NCBI GenBank assembly: GCA_019914995.1
Contig: CM034129.1
Span: 1,625,725 to 1,689,724 of the forward strand
Source: Acanthochlamys bracteata
Lineage: Eukaryota; Streptophyta; Magnoliopsida; Pandanales; Velloziaceae
Direction of reading: 5' to 3'
DNA: 64,000 nucleotides
The number at the start of each line of letters is the position of its first letter. Position 1 is the first letter of the stretch. Below, one piece after another: positions 13,139 through 23,699 of this stretch. A program made the position numbers and the translations under genes. The notes under the pieces are model-generated. The model made no database searches, was not told the DNA's origin, and saw only the letters and a program-made list of their open reading frames with translations.

Positions 13139-14398
13139 TCATTTAATTTATGGTTAGACGGTATGTTGGACATGCGGTCTTCTTTTGGCTATAGAGTAAG
13201 GTGGATTTCGACTGCTAGCAGCCTAGCAGCGGCGACTGACTTCAGTTACTGTTTTTGAGGATTAGATTAGAGCATATTTTAATTAATATCAAACTTCACT
13301 TTCTATACCGTTTAATTTGATATTTTGCTTATTATAATTATATTAAAATTTTATTTTTATTTTATATTAAATTTTATTTTATAAAACTTACTTTCGTAAA
13401 ATTCACATGTATAGAAATAAGCTCTTAGCTAAGTTGTTTTTACAGTAATTCTGTCTTACTTAGACATTTTCATTCAAAAGAATGACTTTCAATTGATCTA
13501 CAGTAACATTCCACGACAGTGCTTATTTATATACAGTAGTCAACTTTACTTACACTGTACCGCAGGAACACTCAACCAAAACCTATCAACTTCTTTCTGG
13601 AAACCAACTAACGTCCAGACTAAAAGAGAAAGAAAGCAAATAGATTATCGCGATAAGAAGAGGGAATTCCTGAATTTATCGTCCGTAGTACCTCGTGTAC
13701 GGATAGCGTGATTTGGGATGTGGGCCCAGGATATTCACCAAAACGCGGACCGCACTAACTGAATAACCGACAAAAGGGACCAACCGCTAACCAGAACATG
13801 CAAAAGCTAACAACATCTTTTCGCTTGACAAAACTAGCCCTCTATTATTATTTATATTTAGATATTTTTTTAAAATACTTTCACCCATTTTCTTTATATC
13901 ATTATTATTTGATATATAATTCAAAACATATAATATAAAGGGGATAGAATATAATATAATATCTACTATATTCATTCCATAATCTTTCCTTTTTTAATTT
14001 TTTGTATACAAAGAAAAAAAAATCTACAACTTTCTACTCATAAAATATTTATGTGCGAGAAGCACGCGCGGCACCGAAGGCTGCCATCAGAGCGAAAGAA
14101 TATTCGCATATATGAGTAATTCGAAAAATAAAATATAGTTTCTTTTCAGATGCTAATTGCAAAAAGCGAGACAGAAGTTATTAGCTTTTATTTTATTAAA
14201 AATAAACAAAAACAAAGATGTTTTTTAATATTGCGTTAATGAACGTACTGCGATGTGTTTCTAAATTTCCACCATTAGACCTTAACCACTAGAAATATTA
14301 TTATTATTATTGGTTAGATGAAAAGTTGAATTTTTGCTTCAATTGAAATTGATAGACTTGTTAGCTCGCTCAACGAATTCATACGCAGAAATTATTTA

Positions 14399-14600
14399 TG
14401 AGTGTTTATAAAATAAATTTTTTAAAAATATTTTTGTATTTTAGTAAATGATTTTTATTATTTTAATATAAAATAAAATAAGTAATAAAAGAATTACTAA
14501 CAAAAATTTTTCTATAAATTTTAAATTTTTAGACAAATTTATTAAAAATATGTAATAAAATTGATAAAATAAGTTTTAAAATTAAAAATCAAACAATTCA
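14399..14600 (-). mobile_element. AT-rich MITE-like repeat, family 1
   Basis: Left end GTGTTTATAAAATAAATTTT matches the left end of the 8267-8510 copy. The right end contains ATCAAACAATTC, comparable to the family's other end. AT-rich and non-coding. Limits are approximate. Confidence 0.5.
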
Positions 14601-15210
14601 AGAGTTCAAAATTTACGGCCCAATTTGATTTTGGGCTGCAGTCCACATCAGCTAGCTGGGCCAGAAGTCTGAAAAGATTCCAACAATTTTAAATTCTTTA
14701 CGCAAACCCGCACTAATCTATAAATATTTACTTTGAAAGGTTTTGATATTGCTGAGATGATAATTATAAAAATAAAAAAAGGCTTGAAAATTTTGGACTT
14801 AATTGTTTTCGCGTACTAGATTTCATTAATTATTTCTTAAAACATACAATTAGCAATCACAGTCTTTGCTTCGTCTTCGGTGCAACTGTTATTTAACTCT
14901 AAACAGGAAACGTAACGGACAAGCCTTTTAGTAAGCATTGAAATCAGCAGCAACTAATTAGAAACCAACAACAAACAAATAACTAGAAGTGAATTATGTA
15001 AAGAAGATTCAATTTCAGATTCAGATCTTAAGAAGTGAACATTGAACAAGTTTATTTTTAAAAATTCTTATATATATAAGTTTAGTTATTTTTTTAAATT
15101 AAAAGTAAAATTTTTGAAAATTTTAAACAATTATAAACAAACTCTTCTTTTTCTCAACTCATTCAGTTCAAGAATAAAAAGAAGAAAATTAATGCATAAA
15201 ATGCTTCTGT

Positions 15211-15460
15211 ACCGTTTGTGGTCACGTTTCAAAAATAATTTTTTAATTTTTTTTATTTCATATTTTTTAATATATATTTTATAAATATTTAAAATATTTA
15301 TTTAAAAATTTCGATAATGTAAAAAAATTGTACGTAATAAAATTTTTTTATTATTTTTTAAAACTAAAATAAATAAAATTCGTCTTTCAAAAAAAACAAA
15401 AATAACTCTTCCTTAAAAAAATTTTATTTCATAATCAATCACAAACAAACAAAACCTTTG
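15211..15460 (+). mobile_element. AT-rich MITE-like repeat, family 1
   Basis: Starts CGTTTGTGGTCACGTTTC and ends AAAATTTTATTTCATAATC. In between is the diagnostic core TGTACGTAATAAAATTTTTT. Length and order match the 21577-21822 copy in the same orientation. Confidence 0.6.
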
Positions 15461-15589
15461 TTAATAAAAGTTTATATATTAGATCAAATATACGTATATT
15501 ATGCATCTCAGAGAGGGTGATTACCTTAGCAGAATAAAAAGACGAATTTATTTAGAAATTTATATTTAATTAGTGTATTCAGGGTTAAC

Positions 15590-15801
15590 TTAATTAACTT
15601 CAGCTATAAAATACATATTTAGTTTGAAATAATTTAATTTTTTGAAAGTATATATTTAAAATAAAATAAAAAAGTTTATTTTATATTAAAAATAAATTTT
15701 AAATTAAATTTTAGAAAATAAGTTTTTAATGAAAACATTTATTTTTAAATTTTATAATAAAATTGAGTTTGAAAAAATTTGATGAATTGATAAGCAAGCC
15801 C
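15590..15801. mobile_element. MITE-like repeat, family 2 (GGGCTTGYTT end)
   Basis: AT-rich block ending in ATAAGCAAGCCC, the same terminus as the copies ending at 29831 and 35458. The internal sequence contains TTTATTTTATATTAAAAATAA, shared with the other copies. The left limit is uncertain. Confidence 0.45.
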
Positions 15802-16895
15802 AAAAACATTAGTTAACATAAACTTCTTATTTCGCACGTGCGGTCAAAGTCAAAATAGGAAGAGCCGGTGGTCAAAGTAATCAATTAAATCAATATCGAT
15901 CCAAAAATTTTAAACAATTCCACACTCCCAATAAATTATAAAAAAAGTTAAAAAGTTCCAACAAAATTTTGTTAGTCGCTTCGTTCAATCAACGAAGCAT
16001 TAACTGCGTTGGTAATGAATTTCCTTCGTCTTCTTTCACGCGTGAGAGATAAGAACAACAACAACAGCAGTAGCTAAAAGAAGAAAAAGAAATTAAAAAC
16101 AAATAATAATAATTAATAACAACAACGACGACAATGACGACAAACGAATTGCGCGCTGAAGACATTAATTGCTTTTGCTTCTCTACAAAGTGCATTTAAT
16201 GCTTGCTTCTATTCAATACAAATCAAAACAAAACCCATTAAAACCTCATTAATTGCTCCCTTTTTATCTTTTCTTTTTTCCTATTTTTATTTCAAAATCA
16301 TTATTTTTTTCCTATATTTTTACATTTTAATTAAATTAATTAAAATTATCTCGTTACAATAAATTAATTGTTTTTAGTTTGTTTTAGTAGTAATTGAATA
16401 TTTTTTAAAGTATTGGAGTAGATAATTAATGCTCCGATTTAGTTTGCTTGAGAAATAGGGAAGAAGAGAGAAAGTTTAAATGGAATGGGACCGGTTGAGT
16501 TCGTTTTTTCTTTGGTTTAACTAATGATAATAGTTATTTTTTTTCATTAATGCACATTGAATGGCTAACTACCGCTCACTGCATTTTCTTTAAGAATTAA
16601 TCATGTTTTAAAAATAAATTCCACTACTAGATATTGTATATATATATAGGAACTAAGAACATCATCCAATCCAAATATACCTAAAAAATTATAATTATTG
16701 TTCATACTTTTTTATAATTTAATTTTATCTTACTTAAAGTTATTTTTTAATGAAAAAACACAGGAGTTATTGTGAATATTTAAAATAAAATTTTATTTAT
16801 ATTGTAATTCTATGTTAGTAAAATTTAGTTTTATTAAATTCAATTTATATAATTAAGTTAATTATAAATCTTAACGTATGACTTCAAATTTTTTA

Positions 16896-16898
<3 letters not shown>

Positions 16899-16932
<34 letters not shown>
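16899..16932. repeat. (AT)17 microsatellite
   Basis: An uninterrupted alternating AT run in AT-rich intergenic DNA. Confidence 0.95.
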
Positions 16933-16937
<5 letters not shown>

Positions 16938-17842
16938 ATGCGCAAATTGATTTGATTGTAAAATTTAAAGCTGGTAGCAATCAACTAATTAAATCGGCTG
17001 CAACGGCACCGTCGAATTAATAAAGAAAGATATGAAAAAAAAAACTTTAAAATTAAATGCTATATAAGCTAGGTGTTGTACTAAAGTCCTCATCCACCTA
17101 ACGACTTATAGCTACCAGATTTTGAAGAAAAAAAAAACCAAAGATAAAGTGTTCAACTGAAATTCATTAATATCCAACCAACTACAAAAGTAAGTAATTA
17201 ATCAAGTCCCTAAAATATTCTCAACTGTTTTTGGAAAAGGTTCAAGAATTACTTTATGAACTCTTTTGTATAGACGAATGAACGAATCCCAAAACTAAAC
17301 TTTTTTTACTGGAGAACTTAGAAGTAAGATAGGTATAATATCGACAGTATCATTAATTTATAATATATAATTTATTATATTATTTAGATTTAGGAATGGC
17401 TTGATTTATTTTTGGGTGAGTTAACTAGTACTGAACTACTGATTTGAATATAATATTAAACTAAATCATAAAAATTGGTAAGTAAATATTAAAGAAAAAG
17501 AATATAAGTCTTCTTTTCTTCTTCTGCATGCTTATGAACACAAACGAACGACCCAAACCTGACGCACAACTCTTCTCCTATTCTAAAATTCTATAAAACA
17601 AAAAGATATATAAAATTTAGTAATAATCCTGGATCATGATGATCATAAACAACAACAATATTAAAAAAAACTTTGTACATTAAAAGAAAAAACCCCTCTT
17701 TCTCTTAACCTTCTCTATTATATTTTGTTTAAATATATACTGATAGCAGTGATCCAATTCCCATATTTCCCAACATCATTCCAATCTCACAAAAACTTTC
17801 TTTGTTCCTTTTTATTTCTTTTTTTGTTTTTCTTTTGTTTCT

Positions 17843-19006
17843 TTATGGTGATGAAGAAGAGTTTAGATCAACAACACGAGCCTTCGCCTTCTTACTGTTG
17901 TTGTCTTCTTCATTGCTGTTGTTGTTATTGTTCATGTAGCTATAATAGAGTTTGGGGAACGGCACGTGCGAATTACACCTTGGGCACCTTGGATTTTGCC
18001 TCGAGATCAGCACGTAAAGTAAACAACTCGGACAGCCACCAGCAACCATCGCTCCAGCCGCCGCAGCCGTTGATGAAGATCCTTCTTCGATCAATAACGT
18101 CGATGAAGATGAACTCGTCGTCGTAGACGAAGCTGAACCGTCCGATGAAGTTCTCGGTCTCTTACGGTTGTTGGAGTTCATAGAATCTTTAGCTGCTGCT
18201 CGTTCCAGTGCCAGCTTGACTTTGTCAAGCGTGCAAACGCTTTGGTAGAAATTTGTTGCTGTGGTTGGAGTTGTTGATGATGAGAAGAGCTTGAGATCGA
18301 GAGTGGTGGAATCTTCTGGAAGAAGATTGAGATCTTGTAATGGACGGTGTTGATCACCATTGTTGTTCCTCGCCGCAGATTTCTCTGACAGTGCTGCTGT
18401 TGTTTTCTTCGATGACGATGACTGTTGAAAACAAAATTTTAAATAAAAAAAAATCCAGAAAAAATTATTCCGAATAGAATAAATTCTTTAGAAAAAATTC
18501 GGTTGTACGAGGGAGTAGAAGAGAATCGAAGAATGATAAGTTTTGTTTCTTTATAATCTTTAATTATATTAATTATTCAATATAATATAATAATACAAAA
18601 GTCCAAGCTATTGGTTGGTTGATATTGAACAAATTAACTGGGTCGTTCAGATTCAAACAGACCATTAAAGTTTACAAATCTACCAAAATTATCGCCATAG
18701 AATTTAATTCGAACATAAATTTTAAAAAAATCAGACAAGCACAATTTCAATTTCAAAGAAACAGAGAGGAATTGAGTACAAGCTAAAGATGGAAAAAAAA
18801 AAAATCACCTCCACTACGTTCAATCAACAAAATTAAAAGAAAAAGAAAAAAAACTGAAAGTTTTGGTAAATGAACAAAAATTTAGTAAGGAAGCGAGCAA
18901 ACTATGAACATATATGTACCAGCAAATTGAGATCCAAATCGCTCGAGCAACCACCGAGAAGATCTCTAGTGATGAGATCGCTCTTACTCTTCACCTCTGC
19001 CGCCAT
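17843..19006 (-). CDS. EAR-motif protein with C-terminal CPxC/CPxC zinc ribbon
   Basis: Two exons, 19006-18920 and 18421-17843, joined in phase 0, encode 221 aa. The N-terminus MAAEVK...LITRDLLGG resembles a plant family of small uncharacterised nuclear proteins. LxLxL repression (EAR) motifs are seen at residues 24-28 (LDLNL) and 70-74 (LDLKL), with a further DLNL at 59-62. A helical block SVCTLDKVKLALERA lies near 90-104, followed by a basic KRPR and serine-rich linker. Four cysteines at 159, 162, 175 and 178 (CPSC, 12 residues, CPRC) form a zinc-ribbon-like knuckle, as in the GL2-interacting repressors GIR1/GIR2. EAR motifs recruit TOPLESS co-repressors, so an adaptor role in transcriptional repression is inferred. 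It lacks the WW-like segment I recall in relatives. The family link is from memory; the exon structure is firm. Confidence 0.8.
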
Positions 19007-19082
19007 CACCGAACCTTCAATTCCAATATTTCTTCACGTTTCCAAAAAACCTACAACAATTGTTTGATCACAATCATCAACT

Positions 19083-19110
19083 GAAGAAGAAGAAGAAGAA
19101 GAAGAAGAAG
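19083..19110. repeat. (GAA)9 tract in the EAR gene 5' leader
   Basis: Nine GAA units, read as CTT on the gene's strand, about 75-105 bases upstream of the ATG. CT-rich repeats are common in plant 5' UTRs. Confidence 0.85.
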
Positions 19111-19141
19111 GTGATAAGGGAAGAAAAAGAAAGCTACAGAG

Positions 19142-19150
19142 ATATAAATA
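19142..19150 (-). promoter_or_regulatory. Possible TATA box of the EAR-motif gene
   Basis: Minus strand reads TATTTATAT, about 135 bases upstream of the ATG at 19006 and upstream of the CTT-rich leader. Confidence 0.4.
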
Positions 19151-19874
19151 AGAAGACGAAGGGAGATGTAATTAATGATGTGATTTATTTTAATTATTTT
19201 ATTCATCTGATTTCATTGAATGATTTGTTTTTGTAGTCATTACAATTTAAAAAAGAAAAAGTGTTTAATGAATGGGGTAATAATTAAGAATTTGAATGAG
19301 TGGTTAATGATATTATTAATAGCACAATTAATTAGCTTATTAGAAGATTGAGATTGCAATAAATAGAGATGAACAAATTAATTAATGCACTCATATTCAT
19401 TTATAATCGTTTACTTGCGGTTCGGGTGTGGTCCAGTCAAGTTTTCTAACTCCTGGCTTTACTTTTTTTGGCGCGTGTTATATTTACAGAAGTGAATTTT
19501 AAGTCAGTAAATTTTATAAAACTATTTTTTAAGAAAATACTCAGAGTGTGTGGTATTTGTATTTAGTTTGTTTTAAAATAAATTAAAAGTGTTGAAAATA
19601 TTTTTAAGTGAAAAATAACATTTTTTTCAATAAAAGTATCCTTAAAAATAAAATTATTACTTTTTGGGTAAATGTTCATATATATGTATTAAAAGTATTA
19701 GAGATAATTAACTAATACAATAATAGTATTAGTTAATAACAACATATAATGTATATGAATTGTATTATAGATGTATATACATAGGACTTCTAATTATTAA
19801 TCATTTTTTAGAACTTATAATTATAAAATATTTCAGAAGAAAAATCAGGTGGATTTGATTCAGCTTATCAAAAA

Positions 19875-20100
19875 ATAACAACATATAATTTTTTATTTTA
19901 TTATTTTTTTAATACATATTAAAAAAATTATTTAAAATTTAAAAAATATAAAAATTTCTACGTAGTGAAATCTTATTATTATATATTTTTATTATTTTTT
20001 CAAATATAAAAGTAAATTTTATTTTTAAAAAATTAAAAATATTTTTTATTTAAAAAAAATTTATTTTAAAATTACTCCCAAATTTCCAAAAGTTTCACCG
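19875..20100 (+). mobile_element. AT-rich MITE-like repeat, family 1
   Basis: Shares the core TTTCTACGTAGTGAAATCTT and the following TTATATATTTTTATTATTTTTT with the copies at 15211 and 21577. Ends are degraded. Confidence 0.5.
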
Positions 20101-20684
20101 AAAGTTTTCAAGTTTACTTAAATGGAAAGATGGTAGTGATTAATATTGGCTCTCTTTATTTTCATTAAAAGTCAAAGAAATTTCATAAATGTAAACTTCA
20201 AATCAGTTAAGACATTATTCAATCAAAGATTAGAGAGTCAAAAGAATGATATAATTGTGCATTATCTATTAATCCTGTAAATGTAAATTAGTCAAGCACA
20301 CTAAATGAAAATTAATTGAGTCCAAAATTTTTTTAACTCAAATCACGCTAATTAATATTTCAAATTAATAATTAGATGGTGGCAGGTGGTTAATACTACA
20401 GCTGCAATATGCTACAGTTTTTAATCAACATGAAAAATTATAATTATGCTAAATGGAATCATATTATATTATATAATTTAATTATATCATTCAATACTTA
20501 ATAAATTATTTTTTGTTTTCATTCAATACTTAAGAAACTGAACCATAAACAACTTTCTCAATGAAACTTAAACCATAAACAAAAAAAGAACAGAAGGGAA
20601 GGAAGTATCCTTTAGTTTTTTTTTAATTGAATTGAGAGTTGGAGGAGTGATTGAGGACAATATTTGAGGAGCTTTTCTCTCTCA

Positions 20685-20895
20685 ACTTTTTATTTTATGT
20701 TTTTTAATAAAATTTTAAAATATTTTATTAAATTTTAAAAAAAATTATTAGTAAAAAATTTATGTATAGTGAAATTATTTTATTAGTTATTTTTATTATT
20801 TTTTGAAAATAAAAAATAATAAAATTCGTTTTAAAATAATTTTTAAAATAAATTTTTTTTAAAAGCTCTTTTTTAATAAATACTTTCAAACATCC
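20685..20895 (+). mobile_element. AT-rich MITE-like repeat, family 1
   Basis: Contains the core ATGTATAGTGAAATTATTTT followed by TATTTTTATTATTTTTTGAA, and ends near ACTTTCAAACATCC. This matches the family's right end (TTTTCAAACCC). Confidence 0.5.
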
Positions 20896-21576
20896 AGTAG
20901 ATGGATCTCTAAGTTATAAATTTAAATTTCTTTTATGAACTGCATTGAATATAAAAACTTAATTGATTAATTAAATTGACTGGGTGTGTGTACTGCACTT
21001 AATAAGATACTAGATCAATATTTATTATTATTTATTGTTAGTGTGGTGAATGCCAAGTATCTAATTTTTAGGTTTTCCTTCATTAAAATTCCTTATGAGA
21101 TTTCTTCATTGATTTTGATCCTGGCTCCTATCTGACAATTTGTACTAATCATAATTAAGGTAATAATAATGTGTTATAATTGTTGAAAAATGAAGCTAAG
21201 TTCGATAAAAAAATCTTCAGAAATAAACTGAACAATAAAAAAATGAGTTTGAATTCAAATTTGATAAAAAAATAAATTTTGTGTAATTAAAATATATCAT
21301 AAATTTGAGTATGACTCAAAATTCAAATTAGACGATTAAGAAGCTAGATTTTCCGTTAATTAATATTTAATTTTAGTATTAATATTACCCTATTTTTCTA
21401 AAAAGTTTTATCGTTAAGAGATTATTTGCAATTGCTTAAAATAAAAACTTTTGAAAAGATCTATTATATTTTTAAAATTAAAATATTTCTTTAAAAATTT
21501 CTTAGAAAATAAAAAAGAGGTCAAAAAACATCCATAAATACTACCAAAAGGGTCTTTAATCTTCCAACCTACTTAA

Positions 21577-21822
21577 GGGACGTTTGGAATTACATTTTCC
21601 ACACGTTTTTTTTTAATTTTATATTTTATATTTTTAATATATATTTTATAAATATTTAAAATTTTTATTTAAAAAATAGAAAATATAAAAAATTTTACGT
21701 AATAAATTCTTTTTATTATATATTTTTATTATATTTTTAAAAATAAAAAATTAAAGTTATTTTTTAAAAAAATAAAAATTTTTTTTCAGAAAAATTTTAT
21801 TTCATAAACGCTTTTCAAACCC
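21577..21822 (+). mobile_element. AT-rich MITE-like repeat, family 1 (best copy)
   Basis: About 246 bp. Left end GGGACGTTTGGAATTACATT; right end ATTTCATAAACGCTTTTCAAACCC, whose reverse complement starts GGGTTTGAAAAGCGTTT. The ends are imperfect inverted repeats beginning GGG. The core has TTTTACGTAATAAATTCTTT. There is no ORF, as expected of a non-autonomous DNA element (MITE). The superfamily is not determined. Confidence 0.6.
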
Positions 21823-22430
21823 ACAATGACTGCTGATTTTATCGTGTAAGCACTTATAAAGGTGATTAAGAGATTTTAACAAAATGAATGAAGTCAATTA
21901 ATTAATCATAAAGAAAGCTTGGTTTTGAGGTTAATGTTCACATCATCTTTTCATGGATGCTGAAAGTATTCTACTATCCATGCTTTGTTTTTAATTTAAT
22001 GTTTTATGATTTTTATTTCCATGAAACATCACCAAAGAAAAATAATAATAAATAAATAGCTTCAAATTTAAATCACAAATAGAAATTGATATTGATACAC
22101 GTATGCATGTGTATATCTCAAAGTAGACAAGAGCTAGCATTCATGAAAATTCTTATTCTTAGATAGATAACATTAATGAAGAATTGAAAGAAGAAACTAA
22201 AGGAAAAGGTATTAATTTCGAACATTTTTTTTTGCATTAACTGATTCATTTATTTCGTCCACCAATATTCAAATAAGTTTCAATTAATTCACAAATCGAA
22301 CGGCTCAACTCGCTTTAACTGCTTTGCATTTATTCAGTTCAAATAAAAATTAAAGAATTTAATTGAGTACTTGCTTCAAAAAATAATAAAAAATAGCATC
22401 TAAGCAAAACTGTCTTTTCTATATACTATT

Positions 22431-22578
22431 TGGCTAAAATTTACAATTTTTTATTCTAATTTTTTATATATTTATAAAATAAATTTCTATAATATTTTTT
22501 ATTTTTAAATAAAAATAATATTTATTAAAAAATTTTAAAAATTTTCGTTCTATAATTTTTTTTATAAAAAAGCACTCT
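22431..22578. mobile_element. AT-rich MITE-like repeat, family 1 (diverged or partial)
   Basis: AT-rich segment with TTTATAAAATAAATTTCTAT and TTTATAAAAAAGCACTCTT, similar to parts of the other copies but shorter. Confidence 0.35.
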
Positions 22579-23699
22579 TAATATATCACTATCAGGAGTA
22601 AGTCCTGAAAACTGCAGTCTGGAAATTGAAATCACAAGCAAAGACCATATCAGCATTTTGCAACAGCTATCTGATCAAATTTCAACCAATTTACACACAA
22701 TAGAACAGTCTTCTTCTAATAAAGAGAAAAAAACCACATTTTCTGCAGCAGTAGCCAAACCAACGAGCACGCATTAATACAGTTTGTTTGGATGAGGCTG
22801 CATCAAATGAAAGGACAAAGACTATACTCATAACTCAAAACAAAGAATCCAACATATGAAGGATATTTCAGGTAATATCAAGATGCCAAACCTTAAGTAT
22901 AGCCTTTGAAATAACTACATGTTGTAGAGAAGACAATTCCATGATCTGACTGAGTGACTTAGCCACAGAATGGCAAAAGTTCTTTGCATATATGGATAGC
23001 TTGTTACTGTTAACTAAAACAAAAAGACATTCTACTAAGAAATTTATAGAAAAATACAAAAAACGTAAGTTGCTTACCTGCCAAAATGAAGATGTGAAAT
23101 GCAAGGTTTTCTTTTTGTTTGGTAGAGAGTAAGTACAAACTATTGCTGTCAACTTAATGGCCAAATAATACTTTGAATGCAATCAATTCTGTTCAAATGA
23201 ATATTAGCTTGAACTCAAAGAGTTAGCAAAAAAATGTCAATTCCACACTCAACAAGTTGGCCTACGATATTGATGTTACAGAATCATTACACACTCCCCT
23301 TATGGTAGATGCACTCGAGTATGTTGGCATTGCATGAACTTCCCAGCCATCTAGATAGACCTGCGATGGGGCAACAAAATGGGTTAGTATATCCTTTACT
23401 CTTTAGGGCACCAAATGTAAGTAAAACCCCAAATCAAACTAAGCTGCAAAAATGAGCTGAAATTTATTTAAACCTCAGTGGTGAATCTTACCTCTATTTG
23501 ACAAAAGAGTTTGAACGTTGGTTAAGTAGGTGCCATCTTAATTCAAGAGATGAATGAAGATCCTCTGATTCATCTCATTACTGAAAACTGTAAGATTATG
23601 AGGGCTGATAGTGCCTAACACTAGAATTGCAACAACCTGCTCTCAGCTATCCTGATCAAAATATTTTCAAGCTTTTCCATAATAACTATCTCCCAGTAC

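Larger units (their letters stand above)
12642..17842. other. AT-rich intergenic region with repeats
   Basis: About 5.2 kb between two minus-strand genes with no credible coding region. The first 600 bases are the SAUR promoter. The rest is AT-rich, with at least three MITE-like copies, an (AT)n tract and a less AT-rich island at 15830-16210. That island carries a G-box (15835-15840) followed by two GGTCAAAGT W-box-like elements. The last few hundred bases lie downstream of the EAR-motif gene. Confidence 0.6.
19007..23699. other. AT-rich intergenic region with repeats; NOC2 3' flank
   Basis: Holds the EAR gene promoter at its left end and several AT-rich repeat copies (19875-22578). From about 22590 to 23699 the composition becomes normal. 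That part may be a long or spliced 3' UTR of the minus-strand NOC2 gene, or an unrecognised non-coding transcript. A 104-codon minus-strand frame at 22868-23182 has no recognisable domain and I do not call it a gene. Confidence 0.5.

Noticed and set aside
13286-13410. AT-rich block resembling the MITE-like family
   Set aside because: Too short and too degenerate to separate from general AT-richness; no end motif found.
15042-15284. 80-codon Lys/Phe-rich plus-strand ORF
   Set aside because: Chance frame in extremely AT-rich DNA overlapping a MITE-like copy.
17725-18126. 133-codon plus-strand ORF rich in cysteine and serine
   Set aside because: It is antisense to exon 2 of the EAR-motif gene; the Cys/Ser content reflects that gene's Asn/Ser-rich codons.
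22868-23182. 104-codon minus-strand ORF downstream of NOC2
   Set aside because: No recognisable domain, not continuous with the NOC2 frame, and NOC2 already ends at its family-typical C-terminus.
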